From contig DAOPJV010000008.1 of assembly GCA_035399845.1 (NCBI GenBank), forward strand, positions 62,001 to 126,000: 64,000 bases of DNA, written 5' to 3'. Source of the DNA: ECT2AJA-110-A sp035399845. Its GTDB lineage: Bacteria > Planctomycetota > Phycisphaerae > UBA1845 > UTPLA1. Of the stretch, positions 28,901 to 35,015 are shown one piece after another; position 1 is the stretch's first letter; each line of letters opens with the position of its first letter. The translations under genes were made by a program, and so were the position numbers. The notes beneath the pieces are model-generated. The model saw only the letters and a list, made by a program, of their open reading frames with translations, did no database searches and was not told the origin of the DNA.

Positions 28901-29064
28901 CGGAACTTGGGCCGCTGGGCGATCGGACGATCAACGTCGATGTCTTCCGGAGCGACGCGCTCGGCCCCTTCCCAACGCCGTGGCCGGAGAACGAACCGGG
29001 TCAGTTCCCGCTGGGCGGCTTCAATACCGTCATACTCCGCGGATCGATCGACCTGAACAGCTGA
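22966..29064 (+). CDS. Giant surface protein: TSP3, dockerin, integrin-like propeller, RTX and cadherin modules
   Basis: The ATG at 22966 follows AAAGGA by 6 bases and lies downstream of the shared promoter. It gives a 2032-residue protein with a signal peptide ending at AQA (about residue 30). Modules in order: an N-terminal beta-helix-like part starting TIRWVGGATNSWSTAANW, like that of the other giant; thrombospondin type 3 repeats (about 434-647); an internal dockerin-like segment (about 650-710, DLDSDGDLDAQDFDGF); seven FG-GAP units with DxNGDG loops (about 749-1272), enough for a complete integrin-alpha-type propeller; an RTX-like nonapeptide patch (about 1289-1342, GRGNDTINGAGGADTIYAG); two cadherin repeats (about 1445-1652, each with DxDxG and a DVNEAP-type linker); and an unrecognised beta-rich C-terminus. 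Nearly every module binds calcium. It is probably an adhesin or matrix protein. Confidence 0.9.
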   Translation: MRSQSLGIRTLLVAGVTAAVLTLSGSAQAATIRWVGGATNSWSTAANWSPPQVPGAGDYVVFNRDATSFTVNLGGGATVSAVEIENNAIGSYTFNQGMLTLTTGQFKVGGGQTHTVNCDVRIQGPGYILVGGGGTLILNNPIRESAGAFGLLKGWSGNLILNAVNLLSGDISIQSGTLTLGTDEGLRPNTIQLSANGTLSVDGLDPILGALGGSGDIAMGSATRLRFGENGATTTFSGSIVGSGQLVKQGEGGFTIDSDLTEFSGTIKHDAGTLTINGSLDEYVDFTSWDGVLTGNGRMGNFNQQAWWTGDFLGPIYPGGDGIGTLTADGWAYLGRLTVFDIGGLTPGVEHDQIVVNGYADTINWVDINLVNGFTPSAGDEFVLLQAESLDFIDKWHIRNAPAGFAWYLAHDRATGTVTLKVCPPDGNDCNNNGVNDDCEPDRDGDGIIDDCDICDNGPNDQDADNDGVPDACDVCPGVDDNGPDADLDGYPDACDPCYGNQLTGDDDADGICNHWDRCPGFDDNIDADGDSVPDGCDICPGYDDYGPDADNDSIPDVCDTCYGDNATGDDDNDGVCDDLDACPGSDDAVDADNDGVPDGCDLCQGDNATGDSDGDGKCDDLDICPDEDDYGPDADGDGLPDACDFCNVSNTGDLDSDGDLDAQDFDGFDICLTGPALDAGLICDCYDMDPDGEITIRDFGMFQRAFTGPKFIEEAQGEINIQNIANGLSDKGRAFFGGNATDFAGYAVALIGDINGDGYGEMLVGAPSYGEADQEHAGRVYLVYGGLSDRNLLLENIAGENAGLMIDGVGGFNHPYLTREIGESTAYPGNYEPFQEGGPQGEGAGYEVASAGDVNGDGIDDFIIAAPYGVANGAIWGGRVYVVFGNASFDGSTPVNLSALTAAGSTSGFRIEGERGACPSCPGSYVGYRDGDLFGWAADGARDVNGDGLADILVSAKNNGDDDQGRAYAIFGKADDAPISVASIGGESGPGILFDMGDVTSTMSMGHRLQSVADYNGDGLTDYIVAPEQWGITAYVAQGLTKPGVITLINSNNIENVVGIQGDGYECQWGEDPDTGEEVDYCIGRYSASLPVGGGGDFNGDGRPDVVRVDVNFTTGELEVLVFFNDDSNYLRTVTTFGAADSLLDPPAGGVRIFSDSIGGSSWKNGVTLNSDVNGDGYDDVVLGVGAGKRTTYVIFGGPASRSIDLDTLLEDGNGVRIGGGFSGSKPGYAIDTSGDVNGDGLNDIFIGDPGDDHRGNDAGAAYLVYGGDFSGSITHMGDDAANSLTGTSDADNMVAGRGNDTINGAGGADTIYAGAGDDIVIVSDAGFHRVRGGAGFDTLATSGGVTLDLEVLRGRIDEIEQINLGAPGADTLNVSRIDALNLSPTSNQLFIRGAAEDLVTSHADNWINEGLFDVDGVQFEKFVSGRAEVFIQDGVSLRFAPVILTESISMDENTPADASIGFVEATDPDGGRIDEYAIVGGAAQALFTIDADTGELFVSESMDFETLLQTSFTLDIRVTDDQAETDEATITINVQDVNEAPVWTFQDQRFTTLAEHAQSGLVVGQFTAVDADAGDQVSYALDLDDPSLTSPAPSGAFAIDAATGELIVANGAALDREMQEVHEMLVYAEDTSGLRSTSIKVTLTLTDVQAWVERFSGVFETTNASMWSADGGVGLSEIQFEKDVDFDGSSSQSVSLLGVDLTGQVSGQIHFESAITTDSGAVNATIPFAAEVSIPDEVQLGQPFTLGFYQLDPLDSPTMTGMTPAADVDMLLEFHDLAISTTPHDFGPFNGSNSADEYLTSSVGRAWSAGVQPDGSLATNSTVSTTLLQMGAIDWDSYLENFLSLASLPANEGSFDGIEYGTVRMNMSYVLWAMNMNGAVSVEQDFALDVDGYTAEIVFENGVRQTIAVDGDTQVTLPAGADANGDGFADYDIHVDIETTFTNNSDFYGTISQNLQLGYFYFQAFYPTCPSCGVNTAELGPLGDRTINVDVFRSDALGPFPTPWPENEPGQFPLGGFNTVILRGSIDLNS

Positions 29065-29084
29065 TCTGTCAGTGGGATGAAACG

Positions 29085-29126
29085 GCGTCCCGCCGTCGCG
29101 ATGACCGCGGCGGGGCGCTGGTTTTT
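29085..29126 (+). terminator. Probable rho-independent terminator
   Basis: A GC-rich stem between 29085-29100 (GCGTCCCGCCGTCGCG) and 29106-29118 (CGCGGCGGGGCGC), with one bulge and a G-T pair, is followed by GGTTTTT. It lies 21 bases after the stop of the largest surface protein. Confidence 0.6.
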
Positions 29127-29175
29127 CCCACCTTTCTTTAGAAATACGGTCCCGGCCCAGAGCGAAAAAAAGCGG

Positions 29176-29206
29176 TTACGGAGTCGGGACGCGTCAGTCG
29201 TTTACT
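29176..29206 (+). promoter_or_regulatory. Shared ECF-type promoter, copy 4 by position (small dockerin protein)
   Basis: TTACGGA (29176-29182), 15 bases, then TCGTTTACT (29198-29206), with one change in the downstream box. A run of seven A residues lies just upstream. The leader to the ATG at 29320 would be about 110 bases. Confidence 0.75.
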
Positions 29207-29319
29207 CAGTGGCGGACGAATGTCGGCCACGGCGCATTGCAAGGGCGATCGGTTCAAGTGAACAACGCCCGCGCCCTCCAGGCGCCTGAACAGAAGAAAC
29301 TCTCTAAGGAGATTGTCAG

Positions 29320-30231
29320 ATGAAGTCTTACCTGCTCACAAACACGGACACGGGCAATGAAATTCCGGCTGAACGAACGCGGCGCGGCGCGACGCCCGGA
29401 GCGAGACGCTGTGTCCTGTCGATCATCGTCATGCTCGCGGGGGCTTCTCCGCTGTTCGCTCAGTCCGTCCAGTTGACACTGAGTTCGTCGCAGGCCGGCG
29501 CCTTCGTTCAGCAGGGCGACACGATCGACTGGGAGATCTCCGTCGAGGTGTCCTCGGGGGACAACGAGGGACTCGCGTTTCTCTGCGCCGACCTGATCCA
29601 GAGTGAGGCGAACCCGGCCACGCTTGATATCCCGCATGCGGACGCTGTGCCGAATGGCATGGCGAATTTCAGTTCACCCGCAGGAATCAGCAATCCACCC
29701 GACGTGGGCATGACGACCGGGTACGTCGGTACGCGGTTCGGTGAGCCGGGCGCGATGAACCTGCTTCAGATCGGCGGCGGACAGAACATCTTCGGCAATG
29801 CGCTCCCGGCTTCGACGGGTTACGCCCAGAACGACACGCCCGTGGCCAATGTCGGCCAGAACGGCGTCGTCGTCGTTGCGTCGGGGTCGTTCCCGGCGCC
29901 GTCGATCGATGGCGTGTACCGATTCGAACTGAGAAATGTCCTCGCCAACGTTTTCACGCAGGCGAACCAGCCGCCGCACTTCTCTCTCACGACCGAGGCG
30001 GCGCCGGATCTGGCGGAGGCGTCCTTCACGTTCATCGTGGGCGACTACTGTGACGCCCACGACGCCAACTGCGACGGCCAGGTCAATGGCGAGGACGTTC
30101 AGCCGTTCATGGCGGCAATCCTCACAAATGGCGCGTCGAGTTGTTCGCCGTGTGCGGGCGACACAAACGCGGACGGCGCCGTGACAACGGCGGACATCGC
30201 CGCGTTTGTCGACGATCTTCTCGCGAGGTAA
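29320..30231 (+). CDS. Secreted dockerin protein with cohesin-like beta-sandwich
   Basis: This 303-residue exported protein has an extended N-region and a signal peptide ending at LFAQ (about residue 49). Residues 50-240 form a beta-rich domain that starts with VQLTLSSSQAGAFVQQGD and has the strand pattern of the cohesin / CBM2-like sandwich; a true cohesin assignment cannot be made by eye. Residues 242-303 are a dockerin-like tandem of calcium loops (DANCDGQVNGEDVQPF, DTNADGAVTTADIAAF), each in a Cys-containing context. AAGGAG precedes the ATG by about 10 bases, and the gene has its own copy of the shared promoter. If the beta-sandwich does bind dockerins, this would be a small linker for the other dockerin proteins nearby. 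Confidence 0.85.
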   Translation: MKSYLLTNTDTGNEIPAERTRRGATPGARRCVLSIIVMLAGASPLFAQSVQLTLSSSQAGAFVQQGDTIDWEISVEVSSGDNEGLAFLCADLIQSEANPATLDIPHADAVPNGMANFSSPAGISNPPDVGMTTGYVGTRFGEPGAMNLLQIGGGQNIFGNALPASTGYAQNDTPVANVGQNGVVVVASGSFPAPSIDGVYRFELRNVLANVFTQANQPPHFSLTTEAAPDLAEASFTFIVGDYCDAHDANCDGQVNGEDVQPFMAAILTNGASSCSPCAGDTNADGAVTTADIAAFVDDLLAR

Positions 30232-30258
30232 CGCGAACGAAGTAAAGTCAGCGGCATT

Positions 30259-30321
30259 CGCCCGCAGTCTCCGTCGCAGCGGCGCGTCAGCGCAGTTGCA
30301 TGAGTCGGGGACTTGCGGGCG
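30259..30321. terminator. Candidate hairpin between convergent genes
   Basis: CGCCCGCA (30259-30266) and the following GTC/TCC pair with GGGGAC and TGCGGGCG (30307-30321), apart from one bulged T, around a loop of about 34 bases. There is no T-run. It lies between the convergent dockerin and LacI-type genes and may act as a barrier in both directions. Confidence 0.35.
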
Positions 30322-30373
30322 GCGCTGTTTGGGCGGCGGTGGCGATCGCGAAATGGTGAGTCAGACGAGCGAA

Positions 30374-31414
30374 TCAGGGTTGCGGCGGGGGCGGCGCCGT
30401 CGATTCGCGGATGACGAGATTACCGGGATGGATGCTGCGAAGCTTCTCACGCTGCAGACCGCGAGCCCGCATTTCATCGATCAGCAGGTCCAGCGCAATC
30501 TGGACCATTCCTCGGATGTCGAATTCAAAGGTCGAGATGGCGGGGCGACAGTAGCGGCCGACTGTGAGATTGTTGCAGCCGAGGACGGAGATGTCGCTCG
30601 GTACCGACCTTCCGATTTCCTGGAGGGCGTGAATCACGACGATGGCGATCTCGTCGTTGATGCACATGATGCCCGTCGTCTCGGGCGCCGTGGCCAGTAG
30701 CTGCCGAACATAGGAGGGCGCCGTGTCGATGCTCGTGCACTGCTGGTGCGTCAACTGAGATCGCGGAACGCCGTTCAGATCAAACGCCCGGTGAATTCCA
30801 CGCTCTCGAAGCGAGAACCAGTGCGGCTCGTCACTCGATCTGGGGCCGCCGAAGTAGGCGATGTGACGATGCCCGAGCTTGATCAGGTGATCCGCGCAGC
30901 GGAACGTCATGTCCTCGAGGTCGGGGCTGATCTCGCTGAACGCCTGCTGGGCGATCGCGCTGTGGAGAAGGACTGTCACCGGGGCGGCACAGGGGCCGAG
31001 CGAGCGATGGCCGAAGGGGTCTTCGTAAAACGACTCCGGCGGCGCGATGACCAGGGCGCCCGTCAGGTTGAAGCTGCGAATCGCGTGATGAAACGCGTTC
31101 AGCGACTGGCAGAGAATGACAGTCTGATGTCGGTCCTCGATTTCCCGTGACGCCAGGTCAACGCACTCGGCCAGGTAGTGATGGTTGGCGATGAACTCCG
31201 CGAACATGCAGAAGGTGTTGAGCTGCTCGCCGCGCAGGCTGCGCGCCAGGAGATTCGGGACGTAGCCGAGTTCCGCCGCGGCGCTGCGGCACTTCTGCAG
31301 CGTGGCCGGGCTGACCGCCTTGGATTTGCCGGAAAGGGCGCGGGAGACCGTCATGACGGACACGCCGGCCTTCATGGCGACATCTCGCAGCGTGATGCGT
31401 CTCGGGTTATCCAT
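30374..31414 (-). CDS. LacI-family transcriptional regulator
   Basis: This 346-residue regulator has the N-terminal LacI helix-turn-helix (ITLRDVAMKAGVSVMTVSRAL, split here as ITLRDVAMKAG and VSVMTVSRAL; residues about 7-28), the hinge LGYVPNLLARSLRG and a periplasmic-binding-protein-like sensor domain to the end. It should repress sugar genes and release DNA when it binds a sugar. The ATG at 31414 places the helix-turn-helix at the usual distance from the N-terminus; an in-frame ATG at 31438 is possible. A TAACA/TACCA-type half-site overlaps the region just upstream (31431-31444), which suggests autoregulation. The same operator-like sequence recurs before four other transcription units up to 48.3 kb. 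The C-terminus ends in a Pro-rich tail. The ligand is unknown. Confidence 0.94.
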   Translation of the reverse strand: MDNPRRITLRDVAMKAGVSVMTVSRALSGKSKAVSPATLQKCRSAAAELGYVPNLLARSLRGEQLNTFCMFAEFIANHHYLAECVDLASREIEDRHQTVILCQSLNAFHHAIRSFNLTGALVIAPPESFYEDPFGHRSLGPCAAPVTVLLHSAIAQQAFSEISPDLEDMTFRCADHLIKLGHRHIAYFGGPRSSDEPHWFSLRERGIHRAFDLNGVPRSQLTHQQCTSIDTAPSYVRQLLATAPETTGIMCINDEIAIVVIHALQEIGRSVPSDISVLGCNNLTVGRYCRPAISTFEFDIRGMVQIALDLLIDEMRARGLQREKLRSIHPGNLVIRESTAPPPPQP

Positions 31415-31430
31415 GTTATTTTTCACAGCT

Positions 31431-31444
31431 CGTACCATAACATT
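31431..31444 (-). promoter_or_regulatory. Operator-like site a, upstream of the LacI gene
   Basis: On the minus strand it reads AATGTTATGGTACG, a shortened form of the TGTTA...TACCA pattern seen at the other sites. It lies 17-30 bases upstream of the chosen start of the regulator gene. It is the weakest match of the set. Confidence 0.35.
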
Positions 31445-31757
31445 GGTCGCCTATTAACAAAAGCGACTTTCGCAATAGTTGACATCGCGAACTCAGGTGG
31501 CGGTAAATACGACGCTGGTGTGTGGATCGTGGGGGATAATCGTGGCGCGTGAATCGCGCGAGTTGCGTCAGGACGCCTCTGTCCGTTCCGCCCGGAATCG
31601 TGGGACGACTGATACAGGCGATGCGATACTGAGGCGTCGGGTGCGCTGAGTATTGGCCTATCCGTTTCGAACCTCTCAGGGGGCGGATTCTGTCGACGAA
31701 TCACGACGCTCGGGCGCCTCAGCCGCTCCTGGAATCACGTTCTCGGCGTTGCGGGAG

Positions 31758-31770
31758 TGGTATCGTAACA
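31758..31770 (+). promoter_or_regulatory. Operator-like site b
   Basis: TGGTATCGTAACA reads TGTTACGATACCA on the other strand. It keeps both half-sites but is one base shorter than the others, and it has a central CG as many LacI-family operators do. Confidence 0.45.
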
Positions 31771-31776
31771 TTCACG

Positions 31777-31795
31777 TAATCAAATCCGTTGATTA
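31777..31795. repeat. Inverted repeat TAATCAA-N5-TTGATTA
   Basis: Seven-base perfect arms (31777-31783 and 31789-31795) flank five bases. The sequence differs from the LacI-like operator set and may be bound by another regulator. It lies about 27 bases upstream of the predicted -35 box of the metallopeptidase gene. Confidence 0.4.
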
Positions 31796-31813
31796 TTTCA
31801 CACATGAATGCGA

Positions 31814-31827
31814 TGTTAACCTTACCA
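31814..31827 (+). promoter_or_regulatory. Operator-like site c, overlapping a -35 box
   Basis: TGTTAACCTTACCA is the best representative of the recurring site. Its last six bases (TTACCA, 31822-31827) also serve as a possible -35 box, 17 bases from TATAGT at 31845-31850. A repressor here would block RNA polymerase at the metallopeptidase promoter. Confidence 0.6.
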
Positions 31828-31850
31828 TTTGACGAGGCGGGCGGTATAGT
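31822..31850 (+). promoter_or_regulatory. Possible sigma-70-type promoter of the metallopeptidase gene
   Basis: TTACCA (31822-31827), 17 bases, TATAGT (31845-31850). The -10 box matches the consensus at five of six positions and the leader to the start codon is about 55-60 bases. Confidence 0.5.
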
Positions 31851-31913
31851 AGTTCGCAGTAGGACACCATCAGACCAATCGCGAATCCGTATGAAGACTG
31901 GAGCGCCATCGTG

Positions 31914-34889
31914 ATGACCCAACGCTTCGTTTTTTCAGCCTTGATTGTGGCCGCCGCAACCCGGATCACCTCCGCGGCGCCACCCGCCCAGGACGCTCTC
32001 ACGGAGTTCTCATCCACGAGTTGGTCGGCCGTCGCGAGCGGAGGTTTCTCGGCAGGGCTCTTCGATGATGCGACGCGAGTCCACGACGGCGGAGGGTCAC
32101 TTCGGCTGGATACAGACGCGCCTTTCGACTGCTACTTCTGGACGCCGGTGAGCAGGGACGCCAACTGGGATTTCACGCCCGTTACCCGAATTCAGTTCTG
32201 GATCTACGCGGTCAACGGCAGTCCGTTTGGTTTTCAGAACAGTTCACCCCAGGTCATCCTCGGATCCAGCGGCGGAACCATTCACTTCACGCCGACGTCC
32301 GAGCTCCTCAACAATGCGCGCGACAATTGGCTGTTTGTCGATATTCCGCTGACGGGCGGCGGCGCCTGGAATCGCGTCGACAACGGGGCGGTCGACCTGG
32401 CCGACGTGGATTACATTGAGATTCACGCGGATACGTGGGACGCCGGGTTTCAGCTGTGGCTGGACGGACTGACGTTTCAGGATCTGCCGCCGAATCCTCA
32501 GGGATTGTCGGGTATGGCGCTTAACAACGCCATCGACCTGACCTGGGCGCCCTACACCGCGACGTCGGGATTCGATCATTTTGCCGTCTATCGCTCTCTC
32601 TCGCCGTTTTCGACCGTGCTTGGGATGACCCCCATTGCCACGATCGCCAATTCCGCCGCGACGTCCTACACGGACAACTCGGCCACCAACGGCGTGCCCT
32701 ACTACTACGCCGTCACGGCCGTGACGACGTTGGGCGCGGAGGACGACCAGGTCACGTCGATCGGACCGCTCACGCCGCGAGCTGAGACGGACATGCAGGT
32801 CGTTTATATCGAGCGAACGCCGAAGTATCCGCGTTACGCGCCGACGTATTCGAACTACACGGTCACGGAGCCCAGTGGGTTCGGGCCGTATTCGTTCTCG
32901 GCGGCGACTGGGCTCGGCAATGGTCAGACGACCGGGACACAGCGATTTCCGAACAACGGCGACGTCGTGACCTACGTCGGACACGTTCGCAATCGCGGGA
33001 CGACCGCCATTGCGGGCCCGATCAGCGTGACCTGGCGTTATGACAACAACGTGATCGGCGTGGATTCGATTCCAGGGCCGTTGGCGGCGGGGGCGGACGC
33101 CTCCGTATCGATCATGCGGACCTGGGATGGCGCCGAACATGACCTGAGCATGACGATGGACCTGAGCGACGATCGGCCCGGCAACAACGCGCTGTCGATT
33201 GACACGAATTCCGTGGGTTTCCTGAGCTACATCGACAGGAACTACATCGAGGAGTTTCGCGAGGACACGGCGAACTTTCCGCTGGCGGTCACGGACGACT
33301 TCATCGACTGGCTGAACTACCACATGGAAACGATGAACCAGATGTTCGCCGACGCGGGAACTCCCAAGCGCGTTCGGTTTGATCGCCTGGAGGTCCTGGA
33401 CGACGCGGCGCCCGATCCGGTCGTTGATACGATCAACTGGGCCATCTTCCCGTTCAGGTATCGGGCGTCTGAGTTCGGGGGCGTCCTGCGGACGACGGGT
33501 TACTACAGATCCAATGTGGACGTCGACTTCGGAACGCTGCACGAGATGGGGCATCAACTCGGGTTGATCGACATCTATCGACTTGACCTTCCCGGCAGCC
33601 TGAATCTCGCGACGGGACGCGGCTATTCGGCGGTTCCCGGCCTGATGCATGGTGTCGACGCCTTCTTCTCACAGAGCTCCGCCGACGCGATGACACACTG
33701 GCAGTACATCGCGCACGGATACTACGGCCAGTATCTCTACAAACTGCCGCAGACGATCACGATGCGATTTCTGAATTCAGAGGGCGCTCCGATCGAAGGC
33801 GCCAGCGTGCAGATGTACCAGAAGGTCGAGGTCCCGGGACAGGGCGAGATCATCCCGAATCAGATTAAGGCGCAAGGCGTCACGGACGCCAACGGTGAAT
33901 GGACGCTTCCCAACACGCCGATCGATACGGGGATGGTTCCGACGACGTTTGCGGGAGACGCCCTGGCCGCCAATCCGTTCGGCTACGTCGCCGTCGTGGC
34001 GAACAACGGTCTTCTCCATTTCCGCGTTGAGAAGAACGGGGCCGTTGATTACGCGTGGCTTGAGATCCTCGACGCCAACGACGCCTACTGGCAGGGACAG
34101 ACGAACGACGCCGTCTTCGAGAGACACGTCGCCGTCGGCGGTCCCACGCAGACGATTCCGCCGCCGGACCTGACGGAGCTCAACGCCGATGACTGGATCG
34201 CGGCCGCCGATGGATCGAGTCCCGAGAGCACTTTCGTTGAAGACGAACTGACGCCGACGTTGGTGCAAGTCGGTCAGGGGTCGTTGAAATTCATCACGGA
34301 CGGCGGCTTCGACACGCTTGTGCGCTATCCCGGCGCCATGGCGGCCCAGTGGGATCTTTCGAGCGTCATGTCCCTCAACGCGCGCTTCCGCACGGACAAT
34401 CCGAACGTGGGTTTCCAGAGCGGTCCCGTGATCCGTCTCGGAGATAACGAAAACAATTATTACGAATACCAGTACTACGCGGGTGGCGCGCCATTCGCGA
34501 AATTGAATGAAACTCGGGGCGTCTGGCGCAGCTACTCCATTCCGATTGACGCGCCAACAGGCCCCGTCAACGGATGGGGGCGGACGACTGTCGGAACGCC
34601 GGATCTGTCGAATATTCAGTACATCGAGATCCATGCGGATACATGGGATGCGGGCTTCACGATGTGGGTGGACGGCCTGTCGTTCGATCCTCCGCTCTGC
34701 GAGCGGGGTGATCTGAACGGCGACGGCCGACGCGATGGACTCGATGTGGCCGCGTTCAGCAACGCGATCGTGAACGGCCCCACGTCGTTTGAGCTGTGTG
34801 CGGGAGATTTTGACGACAGCGGGGCCATGACCGTTAACGACGTGGCGAGCTTCGTTCAGTGCGTGCTCGGCGCCGGCGCATGCCCGTAG
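31914..34889 (+). CDS. Secreted zinc metallopeptidase with duplicated CBM-like domains and dockerin
   Basis: This is a 991-residue exported protein with a signal peptide ending near TSAAP (about residue 23). The zinc site is HEMGHQLGLID at residues 544-554, the HExxHxxGxxD pattern of metzincin-like zincins, with a GLMHG stretch downstream that could be the Met-turn. Around it are: an N-terminal jelly-roll-like domain (about 30-190), a fibronectin type III-like domain (about 197-290), a second jelly-roll-like domain (about 760-927), and dockerin-type calcium loops (about 932-991; DLNGDGRRDGLDVAAF, DFDDSGAMTVNDVASF). The two jelly-roll domains are copies: both end with YIEIHADTWDAGF and a W-DGL-F strand. 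GTG at 31911 directly before the ATG is an alternative start. Domain calls other than HExxH and dockerin are by resemblance. Confidence 0.85.
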   Translation: MTQRFVFSALIVAAATRITSAAPPAQDALTEFSSTSWSAVASGGFSAGLFDDATRVHDGGGSLRLDTDAPFDCYFWTPVSRDANWDFTPVTRIQFWIYAVNGSPFGFQNSSPQVILGSSGGTIHFTPTSELLNNARDNWLFVDIPLTGGGAWNRVDNGAVDLADVDYIEIHADTWDAGFQLWLDGLTFQDLPPNPQGLSGMALNNAIDLTWAPYTATSGFDHFAVYRSLSPFSTVLGMTPIATIANSAATSYTDNSATNGVPYYYAVTAVTTLGAEDDQVTSIGPLTPRAETDMQVVYIERTPKYPRYAPTYSNYTVTEPSGFGPYSFSAATGLGNGQTTGTQRFPNNGDVVTYVGHVRNRGTTAIAGPISVTWRYDNNVIGVDSIPGPLAAGADASVSIMRTWDGAEHDLSMTMDLSDDRPGNNALSIDTNSVGFLSYIDRNYIEEFREDTANFPLAVTDDFIDWLNYHMETMNQMFADAGTPKRVRFDRLEVLDDAAPDPVVDTINWAIFPFRYRASEFGGVLRTTGYYRSNVDVDFGTLHEMGHQLGLIDIYRLDLPGSLNLATGRGYSAVPGLMHGVDAFFSQSSADAMTHWQYIAHGYYGQYLYKLPQTITMRFLNSEGAPIEGASVQMYQKVEVPGQGEIIPNQIKAQGVTDANGEWTLPNTPIDTGMVPTTFAGDALAANPFGYVAVVANNGLLHFRVEKNGAVDYAWLEILDANDAYWQGQTNDAVFERHVAVGGPTQTIPPPDLTELNADDWIAAADGSSPESTFVEDELTPTLVQVGQGSLKFITDGGFDTLVRYPGAMAAQWDLSSVMSLNARFRTDNPNVGFQSGPVIRLGDNENNYYEYQYYAGGAPFAKLNETRGVWRSYSIPIDAPTGPVNGWGRTTVGTPDLSNIQYIEIHADTWDAGFTMWVDGLSFDPPLCERGDLNGDGRRDGLDVAAFSNAIVNGPTSFELCAGDFDDSGAMTVNDVASFVQCVLGAGACP

Positions 34890-34953
34890 TCCCGGGCTGA
34901 GGCGTCACGCGGGCGATTGCGCGGTATCGACCCTGGAAGTGTTCATTTCGAAG

Positions 34954-34977
34954 TTGACGCGAATTGATCGGCGTCAA
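34954..34977. repeat. Inverted repeat TTGACGC-N10-GCGTCAA
   Basis: Perfect 7-base arms at 34954-34960 and 34971-34977. The left arm doubles as a -35 box (TTGACG), 16 bases from AATAAC at 34976-34981, so it may be an operator on the promoter of the beta-helix gene that starts at 35016. Confidence 0.45.
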
Positions 34978-35015
34978 TAACGCATGTCCCGGCGAACGCG
35001 GACGGAAGGTGATCT

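Larger units (their letters stand above)
31415..31913. other. Divergent control region of 499 bp with several operator-like sites
   Basis: No gene is seen. The region holds the promoters of the LacI-type regulator (leftward) and the metallopeptidase (rightward). Three operator-like sites (31431, 31758, 31814) and an inverted repeat (31777-31795) lie in it. The part from about 31750 to 31860 is clearly richer in A/T than the surrounding genes, as expected for a regulated promoter. Confidence 0.6.
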
